From Clitoria ternatea (taxonomy: Eukaryota > Streptophyta > Magnoliopsida > Fabales > Fabaceae): a stretch of DNA of 64,000 bases. The stretch lies in the NCBI GenBank assembly GCA_037962975.1, contig CM075673.1:127244667-127308666 (forward strand). Reading direction: 5' to 3'. The translations under genes and the position numbers were made by a program. The notes under the pieces were generated by a model. It ran no database searches, was not told the DNA's origin, and saw only the letters and a list, made by a program, of their open reading frames with translations. Below are positions 1 through 12,023 of the stretch, piece after piece (the first letter of the stretch is position 1; every line of letters starts with the position of its first letter).

Positions 1-3000
1 CTAGAGTGCATAACAATATATGGTGGCACCTAACCCATGGTGGTTATGGTGGATGAAAATGAAATAAAAGAGGTTTGAGAGTTAAAATAATATAAACATC
101 AAGTTATTAAAATATATAAGTATTTGAGTCTTAATGGGTACATAGAAAATTGATTGTGTAATGTATTATGGTGTAGGAAGTGACCCCATCGACGAGGCGG
201 AAACGTCAAACCGCATTGATCACTACTTCACTTGAGGTAGGAGGGGGTAACTACTCTAAATGCATGATTTCATCCATTGATGATGTGAAAATATGTATAT
301 GTGATTATGTTGATGATTGTTTGAATGGATGATATGATGATGTTACGATTTGAATGCATTTAGAATGATTATTGTTGTGTGGCATGTGTTTGGGATAATG
401 GATATGATGTTGTAATGAGTTTATGATAATGAGATATGATGGTGGTTTAAAACCATGTATGAATAGAAATCCATGAGGAAAAATATCCTGAAGATGTATG
501 TTTGAATTGATGAATGTGTATGCCACTAACTCTTAATGTGTATGAAATGTAAAGAGAATTGGTGATGATTGAGGATGATGAAAATATTGAAATCCACTAA
601 GTGGTGGTGAATGATTTTATGTGGAGTGACATCTAGGATGCACAGTGTGAGGATGCATTTGATTTGTATTTGCATTGCATCCATGGCATATCATAGCTGT
701 CTATGTGGAATATTAGGGGGTTCCACTAGGCGGGCCCAGTGGGAGGGCGGCTCAGTGCACGAGCGTAATGTGGTTTTTCCCCTGTGACTCGGTGTGTGAG
801 TCACGAAGCTGTCCATAGTTTGGTGAGGAGGCACCCTATGTGGCGGGCCCAGTGGGCGGGCGGCTCTATGGTGAGTGAGTTTACCTCGATGTCTAACGGG
901 ACACGGCTCTCTCGATGTGTGTTCGGGAGGGGCCCATAGCACTTGTGGTATTTAAGGGCACGATGTTGATCCGCAAGTCACGGGGTGACTAGTGCTACAG
1001 ATGGACGATAGCGGTTTGGTACCAGTAAAAATTATGAGGATGTAAGCATGCATAAATTGAGATATATATGTACACAATTTTTCTACTGCAGTAGGGGCAT
1101 AGTAGCACACCTATGCTTGTCCCACAATTGAATTAATGTTGTATTTCCCACAGTCGGATCCGCATTGTTTGATAAGAAATTCTTGTGCATATGTATTAGC
1201 TTTAAGAGCATTTGCATATAGCTGAAGATATGCCTAGTTGAAAGCCCATAGTGGCGAGGGATGGATGAGAATTGAAAGGGAAGAGAGTGAATGCTAACCC
1301 TATGTTTGTATGTGGTGAACCAAATGAATGAAATTATAGATGTGTACTTGATTTTGTGAGATATGCTTATAAATGATGTGTGATGTTGTGTAAGATATGT
1401 TATATGAACAAGCATACATGTATTTCATCATAATGTATGACTTTAATTCATTTGGATTATGTTACTCACCTCCTCGTTGCTATTTTTAAAGTTGATGTAG
1501 GTATAACGTAAATCCTACCATTTTGGAGGCCGAGTTTGAAGAAGGTAAATATGGAATGGGAATGTGTAAGCCTTGGCCGACATGAATTTCTTTTGTGGAG
1601 TATATGGTGTTTATGTACTCAATTTTGTAATAGTTGATGATTTTGGAGGTCATGGGAGAAAATTGGATATGTGTGTAAGGCCAATTTTCATTCATGACCT
1701 AAATGGTGTAAAGGACAACTTATGATGCTTGATGATGTTGAACTTAATGAATGGATGTGTGAATGTGTGTATGTGTATTTCTACCACTTTATAAAGCATG
1801 TTAAATGTTGCCTAATTTTACGAAAGGATGAAAATTTATGCAAAGATTTGGGTTTTGTTGATTATATGAATTGGTGTGTTGGATTCCTTATAATTTCATG
1901 AATTAGAATGGATTTTACTAGTTAATGGTGAATGAGGCAAGTTCCAAAGGTGTCCTATAATGTGTAAATCATGTAGGAATTAAATAAATTACAGTAGATT
2001 GAGTTTTGGTATGGTAGGTTGTGTGTTAGGTATGCAATTTTCACGTTTTCTGCCTAAGTTCTGCAGAACTCGCTCAAGCGAGTAAGAATCTCGCTCGAGT
2101 GAGATTGTTGTGAAACAGGGGATTCGCTTCTGGCACGAATTCGCTCAGGCGGATGGCCATCTCGCCCAAGCGAGATCGTTGTGGATCAGAGTTTTGGCCT
2201 CTGGCTCGTTTTCGCCCGAGCGGGGGTATGTATCGCCCAAGCGAAATTGTCACAGAATCAGATGTTAGCCTCTGGATGAATTTCACTCAGGCGGTTGGAA
2301 TGTCGCTCAAGCAAGGAGGGCACAAATTTGATACTGGACTATTTTCGCCTAGGCGAGGGGTGTCTCGTCCAAGCGAAAATCGACTAGAGAGTTAACAACG
2401 CTTCTGGAACAATCTCGCTCAAGCGAGTCATGAGCCGCTCAAGCGAGATTGGTACCTGATGCCTTTTCCCTTCCTTCGCTCGAGCGTCTCGCTGGCTCGC
2501 TTAAGGGTTCCTTTCGCATCTCGCTCAAGCGAGGCAAAGCTCGCTCAAGCGAGATCGACCCCTAATGCTTATACTCTCTTTCGCTCAGCTCTTTCTCCAC
2601 TCGCCCAAGTGTTATTACGCTGTCTCGCTCAGGTGGAGGGTTTCTCGCTTGAGTGAGTATCACCCTGATGCCCATTTCCTTTTATTTTCAATTATTTACA
2701 TTTCCTATTTAATAAATAGCATTAATACATTATTTCTAATGGGATCCTGAACTCTTTATGGCTCATGGAACTTCATGAGGTCCTCTTCTTAAATTTTATT
2801 TTCGCAACAACTAATTTAATTAATTCTTCCACTGTTTTTAATTGAACAATTATTATTAAACCATATTTTTAAGTACCCTCTCATATCTTCATATATGGGA
2901 GTGGTCTATCATAGATCCAGGTGTTGTGTCATCAGCTTCATCACTTATTTCCTTTCCTTTGAATTATGATTTATAAAAACGCGAAAAATTTACTCCTATT

Positions 3001-3015
3001 TTGGGGGCGTCTTAG
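1..3015 (+). mobile_element. Remnant of a long Ty3/gypsy-type LTR, copy 1 (cut by window edge)
   Basis: No coding region is visible. Positions about 580-1750 match the reverse complement of about 31690-32900; for example the 19-mer ccatggcatatcatagctg at 681-699 recurs inverted at 32769-32787. Both copies then continue in step through a TGGTTTGGTACCAGTAAAA-like block and a GATGTAGG..CCTTGGCC block. Copy 1 therefore belongs to the family of the 31044-45514 element, in the opposite orientation. Its left end is outside the window. The right end is placed near 3015, where a GGGGGCGT tract typical of LTR 3' ends meets unrelated sequence; this boundary is soft. A palindrome array sits at 2069-2656. 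The short open frames here are chance. Confidence 0.6.
2069..2656. repeat. Array of CTCGCT-CA-AGCGAG inverted-repeat motifs
   Basis: About twenty exact or degraded copies of a 14-bp motif with 6-bp arms (CTCGCT/AGCGAG or TTCGCT/AGCGAA) around a central CA, CG or TG. In the first half the motifs come in pairs 7-14 bp apart and the pair recurs about every 70 bp (near 2069, 2138, 2208, 2278, 2340, 2410), so this is a diverged tandem repeat whose palindromes are better kept than its spacers. Spacers share tokens such as gcttctgg/gcctctgg. Confidence 0.9.
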
Positions 3016-4213
3016 AACTGAAAAGGTACCACTAGATTTTTATTAACTAAAAATTTTAGATTTTTGAAATTTAAATTTTATAATACTCCTAAAATTTGTT
3101 TAAGGTTTATTATAATATCAATAATTTTTGAAAAAGATTGGTTTTGAGATTTTAAAATGTACATAATTTGAAATTACTATTTCCTTAATAATTTTGCTCA
3201 CACTTTGCTATGCAAATTCGCTATGTATGTATGGAATTTTCAAAAGGTTCACAGTGATGACCAAAAGTTTCTTCCATGTATAGTATCTTTTATAATAAAA
3301 TAATTGAATGCATAAATAACATTTTTACTATAAATAGAGGTATTAAGAGAGGAAGGAAGTCATAAAATCAGAGAGATTTTAGAAATATAGTACTGTTAGA
3401 GAGAATAATAGGGTTGTAAGGAAGAAATTCTTTCTAGCAAAGAAAAAAATCTACCGAGATTATAAGGTAAGAATTACCTTCTTTTAGACTCTTTATATTA
3501 TTATTAAATTTATTTTTATATCATTTTAAAATCTGTTATTATATCAGATATAATAATATTATTACAAGTTACTATTCTAGATAGTAACTTACTATTTGAA
3601 TAGTAAGTTACTATTATATATAGTAAATTACTGTTATGAAATACTATTTACTATTTACTATTTACTGTTACTAGTCATGGTTATTATTTATAGTTACTAT
3701 ATATTCATGAAGTAGTTTTTTAAAGAAAATATTTCTTTTAAAATGATTTTATGATTAATTATGTTTTTCCAAATCTTGTATTCTATGGTAAAATAACGCA
3801 GTACTAATATGTTTTAAAACTCATGAAGTGTGCACAAACGTTTCACGAAGAATCAAGCTTTAAAAGGTAAAGGGGGAGTTATGTTATATCACTTTTATAT
3901 AATAGAAATAATACACATAGAAGGATGACTCTTAATCCTTCAAAGTACAAATTTTCCTAGGAAAATTTGTTATAACAAAATAACATTAATATAAATAAAA
4001 ATAATGAGTTTTATTGTAATGAAATGTTGTACTATAAATTATGCTAGTAAATTCTCTATAAGGAGACTGGGTATTAAGTGGGATCATTTTTGACCCCTCC
4101 AGTCATTCCTGAGGATCTTCTAATGCAATTTATAAATACAATAAAAAAGCTATCATACAAATAAATAAATAAATAATGACAAATAAGATTGTAAATAAGG
4201 ATATATACGAAAC
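3016..4213 (+). mobile_element. 5'-truncated LTR remnant, same family as the 4483-7597 LTR
   Basis: Positions about 3030-3900 align with about 4780-5700: the tttttattaac..aaaattttagattttt start, the tcaaaaggt.cacagt block, a TATA box (ACTATAAATAGAG at 3328-3340), a GGTAAGAAT splice-donor-like site downstream and a TTACTATT-rich tract. The first 300 bp of the LTR are missing. From about 3900 to 4213 similarity fades and the DNA is AT-rich with a short AAAT run near 4160; I see nothing else in it. No gene. Confidence 0.65.
3567..3676. repeat. TTACTATT-type short tandem repeat
   Basis: Irregular runs of ttactatt/tagtaa units. The same repeat lies at the matching place of the related LTR at 5318-5570, so it is a property of the LTR family and not a new microsatellite. 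Confidence 0.75.
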
Positions 4214-5317
4214 TGATTTGGTATCGATACCGGCACTAGGACAAGGAAATAATTTCATCCATCTTCACTATGTTACCGACGCTGCAGGTAGACCTCCGGA
4301 CTGTAAACCCCGTATCAGGTGCTCTCCTTCTACCGGTATGTCCAGGTAATACCTCACACAACGGAAAGTATCCACGTCACTCGACAGAAAGTACAGGGTA
4401 CAGCTGTCAGGGGACGTTCATAGAAGACGCGGCTCCTCCTGCGTCGTGTGGCAGAATCGTACACTGTCCAATGTACTATTTGTGTAACACCCCTATTTTT
4501 ATTTTTATATTAAAATTTTGAACTAATTAGATTATGGCTCTTTAGAACTTCTTAATCTACGTATTATTTATGATTTTTTGGAATTTTTAGGAAATTTGGA
4601 ATTTTTTATATAAAATAATATTTTTTAATAATTTTAAATTCATATAAGTGACTTAAATTAAAAATATTTATAAGAAAGTGAATGTAAATTATAAGAAAAT
4701 TTTCTAAAATCAGTTTCAAGTAGACTTATCTAAAAATTATCGGTTTGAGAAAAATCTTGATTTTTTCCAATCGTTAAAAAATTGGAAATGTATTAATAAA
4801 TTTTTATTAACAGAAAATTTTAGATTTTTAAAATTTCAACTTTATATTACATGTTATAAAATTAGTAAGGACTGATATAATATCGCTAAATTTCAAAAAG
4901 GACTCATTTTGAATATTTAAAATATACCGAGTGAAAGGTTACTATTTGGCTTAATAATTCTGCCGACAGTTACTATGCAAAACACTGTGCATGTATGAAT
5001 TTTTCAAAAGGTGCACAGTAACCTGGAATAAAAAATTCAAAAATGCATAGTACTTTTATATTAAAATAATGGAATGCATAATAAATTTTTTTCCTATAAA
5101 TACCGAAGGATTTCTTCTTTAGAATTTACAATTTCAGATTAAGTTTTTTTAATATAGTAGTGCTAGTGAGATAAAGGTGGAAGTGAGAGGGAGAAGAAAA
5201 GTTTTTGGAGAGAAGGTTCTGCCAAAATCCTAAGGTAAGAATACTTCTCTTTTATATTTTTTGGGTTATTTTCATATCGTTTTTAGAAATCTGTTATTAT
5301 ACTGGAAATAATATTAT

Positions 5318-5570
5318 TTTAAGTTACTATTCTGCATAGTAAACACTATTTCAATAGTAAATTACTATTTCAATAGTAAATTACTATTTACTGTTACTAT
5401 TTACCGTTACTATTCATGATTTACTATTTACCGTTACTATTTACGATTTACTATGTACTGTTACTATTCATGATTTACTATTTACTGTTACTATTCATGT
5501 TTTACTATTTACTATTACTATTCACGATTTACTATTCACTATTCACTATTCACTATTCAAAATTTACCAT
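5318..5570. repeat. TTACTATT / TTTACTGTTACTATTCA short tandem repeat
   Basis: Degenerate tandem units of 8 to about 27 bp (tttactatttactgttactattcatga and shorter forms) inside the solo LTR. The 68-codon open frame across it is low-complexity and not a gene. Confidence 0.85.
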
Positions 5571-5854
5571 TTCTGTTTTAAGTATTAATCTTAATTTTCG
5601 TCTTATGCTTATACTGAAATAAGATTGGTATTAATATTTCTAGAAATCGGAGGCGCAAAGCAAATCTCTTTTTGGTAACAACTCAAGGTAAGGGGGAGTG
5701 AGATAAGAGTATAATATGAAAAGACATAAGAATAATGGGAGGAGTCCCCTACTCCTTTTAAATTTAATAATATTATTATTTTAAAATATTAACTTTTTAA
5801 CTTAACATTTTTAATAAATTTTAAATTAAATATCCGGTTTAACTAACTCTAACA

Positions 5855-5990
5855 TACCTATGCAAGGACTTGGACCATTGTGACCTATATGGACTGGACT
5901 ATACCTATGCAAGGATTTGGACCATTATGACCCATATGGACTGAACTATACCTATGCAAGGACTGGATTATATGGACTTACATAGACCTA
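5855..5990. repeat. 47-bp tandem repeat, about three copies
   Basis: Units start with tacctatgcaagga at 5855, 5902 and 5949, an exact 47-bp period. The third copy is partial and decays into tagacctatacgagg. Confidence 0.88.
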
Positions 5991-7976
5991 TACGAGGAAT
6001 TGACCAAAAGGACTCAAATTGACTATATTAATAACCATTAAACTTTGAATTATAATATTTATAAATAATGCTTTGTTGACTTGATTTTGATTGATATTTA
6101 ATTGTGATTAATAATATTTGATGTGATTGATGATATTTAGTTATAATTGATAATGCTTGATTTTGATTGATGATTTTGTGACGTGGAGTTTGAGCATATA
6201 GCGAGCATGACGGAAAGCTAAATTCAGTAAGAATTTTCTTACCTTACTCTTTAAATTTTTACTTTAAATCTTCTCTTCTTAGAAATTATTTTTATTAACT
6301 TTATTTTCAATATTTAGAATAAAAAAATTAGTATTTATTTTAGAAAGAAAACATTTTATGAGAATTAATTAATTAAATCTTGAGTTAAAGAAAAATTTTA
6401 TAATTTTAAGTATTTTTGGTTAATAATTATTCTCTTTTAATAAAACAAAATTTTTTAAAAGAAAATTATTTTATTTTTTTCCAACTTAATAACTAAAGAT
6501 ATTTGGAAATAATTGAGATTCCTAAATTTGATTTTGTTAAGATTTAATTTGAGAAAGATTATGTAAAGTTTTATATGAGAAAGTTTTTAGATATTTAAGG
6601 TTTAGAAACTCAATTTCAGTGAGCTCTGAAAACTGTACCAAATTTATTTCTGTGGGACAGAAATTCAGAGAATTGAGAAAATGTATAGTTTATTGAAATG
6701 ATATTGTAAACCTTTAAGGGATTTAATAATTGAGTTTCTAAAAGCCTTAACCAACTAAATACGCGAGTAGTTCATGCATCATGAATCATTAAAGTGAAAT
6801 AAAATGATATTGTCTGGGGACGGATTATAGAAACCGAGGATACATTAGAGGAGGCTTAATTACGAGCCTTGGGATGAGAGGGTGTGAAAGGGTGCTTCAG
6901 GGGACCTGGGGTAGCTCCCTAGTGTCGGGTACTTTCACAATAAAAACTTTCTCAATCTGACTAGTCTTTAAGTGTTTCCATGCCAGTTGAGCTGTTCATA
7001 TTATTATTATCCGGACTTATGGAACAGTGTAAACTCCTGGTTGGCCCAGTACAAATTAAAATTTAAGGGCCCACATATATAGGTAAGTTATGATGAAGAT
7101 ATTGCATACATTCATGCATTCATAATTGATTGTGTATGTGATTGTGATTGATATTATTGTGTATTGGCTTGTGAAAACCCTTTGTTGCTTATGTCTTAAT
7201 CAATAATATTATATTCTGTTTCTCACTCCTTTCTCCGTGTCTTTGTTTCATATATTCTAAATTGATGGTTCAGAGGGAAGGATCGAAGAATTTCGGCAGT
7301 AGATATAGCACGTTCTAGAAAGGGAGCTCGGTATGAATACCGTGGTCCAATGAATAAATAATGTTAATAAGTAACTGCTTCTGGGCCATGGAGTTTCCTC
7401 TCTTTCTTATAATGTTTAATGTTTATTTTCTTCGGATGAATGTACAAATACTTTATAAAGTTTTAATAATATATGTGAGGTATTTCAGAAATAATGTATA
7501 TAATTTATTCTGATAGTTTCTCTTTAACAATCATATCTTTAAAAAAATAATTATGAATTTTTCTAGAATTTATTAAGGTGTAACAAAGGGTGTTACAATT
7601 TGACCCCTGACCCCACCTGTACCTGACGATTCATTCTCCATGCTCACCTATAAATAGTCAATTCTCATACACAGAAACAGGAGGTTGTTCTCATTTTCTA
7701 TCTACTATTTCATTGCTCGACTTCTCTGAACTTGATTCCTTATACTTGTTGCTAACTTGAGCGTCTGAGAATCTTTACAGGTGGCACTACCTTTCGCCCC
7801 CTCTCAACGCGAAAGCTTGGTGTTAAGGATCTCCAAGACTTCAAGATCGGTATCTCCCACTGAGACATCGGATACCAATACCGGATACCCACTGTACCGG
7901 TGTAAAAATATTCTTTGTAGTCAATTCTTGTGGATGGTCCCATACCAAATATTACACCCTAGATCAGACCAGTTCA

Positions 7977-7996
7977 TTGGCATGCCCGGTGGGACT
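7977..7996 (+). other. Primer-binding-site-like sequence of the Tat element
   Basis: TTGGCATGCCCGGTGGGACT follows the 5' LTR end directly, where a tRNA primer site is expected. The gag start codon follows at 8038. I do not assign the tRNA. Confidence 0.65.
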
Positions 7997-8037
7997 CGAT
8001 AGAGTTATTCCTTCTTTTTGCAGAAGCTCAGTAGCTT

Positions 8038-9520
8038 ATGATGGAAGCTGATGGTAGGAACTTTCAGGAGGGGCACGTGGAAGATGTCACTGCCCAGGAG
8101 TATCAAGTTGGGAGGCGCTTAGCCTTTGAGTCCCCTGTAGGGAGCTCACGAAGGACGATACCTGTTGGAACTCTAAACCCTCGTGATGAGGTTATAAGGC
8201 AGCTTAGAGAGAAGCTTGCTGAGTGGAAAAGGGATAAGAGACAAGTGGAAGAGAAAGTGGTGTCTCAAGCTGAAGAGACCCACAACACTGTTGGTAGAGA
8301 GAAGTCTACAACTCTCCAGTATTTGAAGATCCCTACGTATGAAGAGAGGGAGCAAACCCAGGACTCCGATGAGAGAGTCAGTGGCAGAAGGAAGGAGCCA
8401 GTGATCGTGACTCCTAGTGCATATAGACTTAACGTCCCATTCTCACGAAGGTTGATGAATATGCCTATCCCTAGGCATTTGTAAACGACCCAGCCCCTCT
8501 CCATTAGGAAGTACACAGGAGAGGCGGACCCCACTAAACATTTGGATGCTTATACTTAAGAAGCTATGTTCTTGGGGCAGAAGAGGATGTCATGTGCAGG
8601 ATGTTCCCCGCACATTGGTTGGCGAGGCCCTCAGTTGGTTTAAAGGGCTCCCTTCAGGTTCCTTAGACTCCTAAGAGGAAATGGAAGTAGCTTTTGGAGA
8701 TCATGTTGTCATTTTCTGGGATGTTCCCAGGACGTCTCACACCCTCGCTCAGATAAAGCAGGGAGAAAATGAATTTACAAGGAGGCAGCCATGGTTCCCA
8801 ATCTCACAGAGGCTATCCAACTGCAAATCGTCATCGAGGCATTGCAGCTGGCTCAGCTTTCACCTTGTCTTTGGTGAAAAGCCCTCTGACGTCGTTCAAG
8901 GAATTCCGAAGGAAGGCTTCCGAGCATGTGGAGATTGAGATGCATTTGGAAGCCACAGAAGCAAGGGTTGGGCCACCAGCTCTAGTGTCCTAGCCAAGGA
9001 GAGAGAGGGAGAGGGTGAGACCGAAGAGATCTTTCTAGAGGGACAGGTTGAAGAGTCCTCAATCCCATCATCAAGAAAGGCGCGTAGGGGCCTTTAGTAA
9101 TTATACCCCTTTAAGCACCAAACCTTCTCAAGGTGGGATGGCCCATATTGAGTGTGTATGGCATACAAAGGCTGGCCCTAATAAAAAGGCCTGGAAACCC
9201 ACATAAATATTGCAATTTCCACGAGCAAGTTGGCCACATGACGGATGAGTGCAAGGCCTTGAAGAACACTGTGGAGACTCTCATCCGAGAGGGAAAGCTG
9301 AAGCAATATCTCTTCAAGGAGAAGTCTTTGGATGAGCCAGACCGGATGGAGAAGCGGGGTCAAGACCATACGATGAGGGCGATTATAGCCATGCCACGCC
9401 CAAAAGATTTACTACCGTTGAAAAGCAAAAGGGTGTTATCATCGACGAGGCTGCTCTTCAGGACGACATGCCCTAATAATAGCGTGGCTAGCGCGAGGTG
9501 ATTGAGATGATCACCGGAGG
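8038..9520 (+). pseudogene. gag: Tat-type gag, broken
   Basis: The start at 8038 (ATG ATG) lies 62 bp after the LTR and opens 148 codons rich in charged, coiled-coil-like sequence (EVIRQLREKLAEWKRDKRQ). After the stop near 8482 the frame shifts repeatedly; recognisable capsid-like pieces continue to about 8995 (FKEFRRKASEHVEI). At 9133-9501 the nucleic-acid-binding part is readable, with a CNFHEQVGHMTDEC knuckle near 9211-9252 followed by LIREGKLKQYL, the arrangement typical of Tat gag. Several stops and frameshifts separate the blocks, so no full protein can be made. Confidence 0.8.
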
Positions 9521-9639
9521 ATTTTCTAGGGGCGGAGCTTCAATCACAGCAAGGAAGAACCATCACCATATGATTCTTTCAGTTTAAGGAAAGCTACGGG
9601 GTAACCGCCCATTCAGAGACGGTGTGTTGGCGCCGGTGA

Positions 9640-10342
9640 TTTCCTTTTCTGATGATGATTTTGGCCCAACCATACCTGGGGGAGATGATGCTATGGTCGT
9701 CGTAGCTGTTATCGCAAACAAGGACGTCAAGAGGATCCTTGTAGATTAGGGGAGTTCCTGCAACGTTATTTTTATAACTATTTTAAAAGAATGGGTTTTA
9801 ATGACTCTGATTTACAGCCTTACACACTAGAGCTAACAGCTTTTAACAGAGTGAAGTAGCCTATGAAATGATATCTTGACACTCTGGTGTCTTTCGAGGG
9901 TGAGCTTGTAGCTAGGATGGTGAAGTCCAGGGTGCTGGTGATTGATGTGGAATCACCATACAACGGCATCATAGGCCGCCCCACGTTGAACGCCATGGAA
10001 GTAATCGTCTCCACGCCCCACCTCCTCATCAAGTTCATCGACAAAGATAGTAATGTGTCATCTCTCCGAGGTGATCATGAGATGGCCAAGTACTACTACA
10101 ACTCAAGCCTAAATATGGTGAAATTGGAAGCGTTCAACAAGAAAAGGAAATTGAATGATGGAGGAACCGTGGTGGGGTCTGTTAGCTTGATTAATCTAGA
10201 CCCCAGGGCAGAGCTGAAGATTGATCCGCTCAACCCTTCAAAGCGCACGCCGGAAGGAGGTTCCAGGGACATCGTTTTGGGGGATTCCTCAGAGAAGATC
10301 ACTGACGTGTCGTTTACCGTCAAATTAGTACATCAAAATTAA
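9640..10342 (+). pseudogene. Tat aspartic protease and downstream linker, broken
   Basis: At 9741-9758 the frame reads V-D-stop-G-S-S: the catalytic Asp is present but the next codon is TAG, so the protease active site is interrupted. From 9887 to 10342 an open frame of 151 codons carries the SPYNGIIGRPTLNAM block that follows the active site in Tat and Athila proteases, then a polar linker. The element is cut just after this by the LTR at 10347. Confidence 0.8.
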
Positions 10343-11242
10343 TTAATGTAGTACTAGGGTGTCAACCTAGGTCATTCTCTCAAGGATCAACACAGAAATT
10401 TAGGGAAAAAAATCAAGTTTAAAATTAATTTTTACAAACAGAAATTTAACAAACATACAAATAAATTGGGGGGTTTTGATTGATTTTGTTGTGACAATTA
10501 AAATTAAAACAAAGTAAATATAGGATTTAAAACAATAAATAACAAGCGATTGATTTTCTTGGAGTATTGTTAATAAATTTATCCTTGGTTCACTAAAGAT
10601 AATTTGTATACTTTCATTACTGTTGATTTCTTAGCTCAATTTGAATTAATCAACTAAGCGTCTTTTTCAATTCATAATTCCTTTACTTTCATTTAAAAAT
10701 GAATATTTTAATCAAGCATCCTAATTAAGCAAAAGGAGTCAAGATCGTAAAATCTAGGAATTATTGAGCATATGTAAGAACATCGCCTACATACATAATC
10801 TATTCTCAAATTATGGAATTAAGCAAACCATAATTATTAAAAGTGATTATGAAAATATTCATTAAGCATGCATATTTTCTTAATCCATTTTAATTTAAAA
10901 TCTTATTTTATTCCATTTGAATAATTAAACCGATTAAGCATACAAATTTTATTAAACAGAATGGAATTAAATAAGCAGAGTAAGATTATGAAGAAATAAA
11001 CAATAATAAAAGCATACTATATTAAAAATAAGAACCTCAAAATTATATTACAATATTTTCCAAGAAAATCAATCTAGGGGTTTTAGCCCTCCATAATTAA
11101 AATAAAATAAAAATAGGAAAGACCGAACCCGGAATGGAAGAACTCCTCCAGAAGCCTTCCTATGATGCTTAAAAGAAAGAAAGGAAAAGGAACTAAGAGA
11201 GAAGTGTGAAGTGAGTTATGTTCGAATGCTTCAGTTTCTTCT

Positions 11243-11253
11243 CCTTTTATAGG
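11243..11253 (-). promoter_or_regulatory. TATA box of the minus-oriented LTR
   Basis: On the minus strand this reads CCTATAAAAGG, a strong plant TATA box, followed by a purine/pyrimidine-rich leader. The palindrome array 11434-11603 lies about 180 bp upstream of it. Confidence 0.6.
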
Positions 11254-11433
11254 CAATGGAAAGGAGGAAGCCAGCTAAGGAAAACGCGTTGCGAGTGGAA
11301 ACTTTCGGTGTAGATGATTTCCAGTTGTTCCAGCTGTTTCCAAGTTGCGTATTTGTTGTTTCCAATGATTTGGTGCATGATTTGATTGATGAATCAATTC
11401 CTTCAGTTCATTTTTGCATAAAAAACAGCATAT

Positions 11434-11603
11434 GAATCGATTCCTAAGGGGGGAATCGATTCATGGCCTTGGGAATCGATTCATGGGCTTGGGAATCGAT
11501 TCATGGCATAGAAATCAGCTAGGAATCGATTCATTTAGGTGGGGAATTGATTCATGGGCTTGGGAATCGATTCCTGGAGCAATTTTTATGTGTGAATCGA
11601 TTC
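11434..11603. repeat. Array of GAATCGATTC palindromes
   Basis: Eight copies of the perfect 10-bp palindrome, seven intact and one changed to GAATTGATTC, many inside the longer unit ggcttgggaatcgattcatg. The first is 11434-11443 and the last 11594-11603. Confidence 0.95.
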
Positions 11604-11608
11604 ACACC

Positions 11609-11644
11609 CTATTAGTGCGGTTCCTGTTACAACCGCACTAATAG
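11609..11644. repeat. Perfect 14-bp inverted repeat (hairpin)
   Basis: Arms CTATTAGTGCGGTT (11609-11622) and AACCGCACTAATAG (11631-11644) are exact reverse complements around an 8-nt loop. Part of the right arm (GCACTAATAG) is repeated again at 11650-11659. It begins only 5 bp after the last palindrome of the array. Confidence 0.9.
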
Positions 11645-12023
11645 ATAGCGCACTAATAGCCAATTTTCATGCTTTTGTTGCTTTTTTTTCACCATGTAAA
11701 CTTCGGGGCTTGTTCTTCTTGTTTCTTTATCATTTGATGGTCGTTTTTCTCTTGTTATTGACCCTTGGATTATCTTTGTACTTGTTCCTTAATTTTATTA
11801 ATTTCTACAAAATAAAATACCCAAGTAAACAAGAGAACATTTATTAAAAATTAATCCTTAATTCATTTTAAAATCAAATATTAAATAAAGCTCATATGAT
11901 GAAAATGTGTTAAAATGCAATATATTACACAATAAGTGATGGCAAATTATACACATTTAAAGTGAAGAATTAAGGATAAATCATGCATCATCAATCACGC
12001 ACATCAATGATAAATTAGAAGCT

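Larger units (their letters stand above)
4483..7597 (+). mobile_element. Solo LTR, 3115 bp, TGTAACACCC...GGGTGTTACA
   Basis: The target duplication ATTTG is exact at 4478-4482 and 7598-7602, and removing the insert restores the Tat LTR sequence as it appears near 18856. The ends are inverted (TGTAACACCC / GGGTGTTACA), the form I associate with Tekay-type gypsy LTRs. A TATA box CCTATAAATACC lies at 5093-5104, followed by splice-donor-like ggtaagaat near 5232. No internal coding region, PBS or second LTR exists, so this is a solo LTR left by LTR-LTR recombination. Confidence 0.9.
4214..7976 (+). repeat. 5' LTR of the Tat element (split by a solo LTR)
   Basis: The sequence resembles 18595-19234 from the TCGATACCGGCAC block through GACCCCTG.CCCCACCT, the TATA box CCTATAAATAGTC (near 7648) and the terminal ATTACACCCTAGATCA. 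It is interrupted after 4482 by a 3115-bp solo LTR; without that and its target duplication it is 643 bp, against 640 bp for the 3' LTR. It starts TGATT and ends GTTCA. Confidence 0.88.
10347..11993 (-). mobile_element. Minus-oriented LTR (solo or remnant) inside the Tat element
   Basis: About 1.65 kb without coding sequence separates Tat protease from RT. On the minus strand it starts TGATGATGCATG and ends CTAGTACTACA, so TG..CA ends are present. It contains a minus-strand TATA box (11243-11253) upstream of a CT-rich leader, which supports an LTR. The flanking pentamers (attaa, atcac) do not match, so the exact ends are uncertain. It carries a GAATCGATTC array and a strong hairpin upstream of its TATA box. 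Confidence 0.6.

Noticed and set aside
1083..1695. Minus-strand frames in the first LTR
   Set aside because: AT-rich chance frames inside noncoding LTR sequence that is homologous to 31690-32900.
2153..2656. Open frames across the TCGCTCAAGCGAG array
   Set aside because: They arise from the repeated motif in overlapping frames, with no domain or start context.
5416..5622. Tyr/Leu-rich 68-codon frame
   Set aside because: It is translation of the TTACTATT repeat.
8173..8534. Minus-strand frames over the Tat gag
   Set aside because: Shadows of the + strand gag reading.
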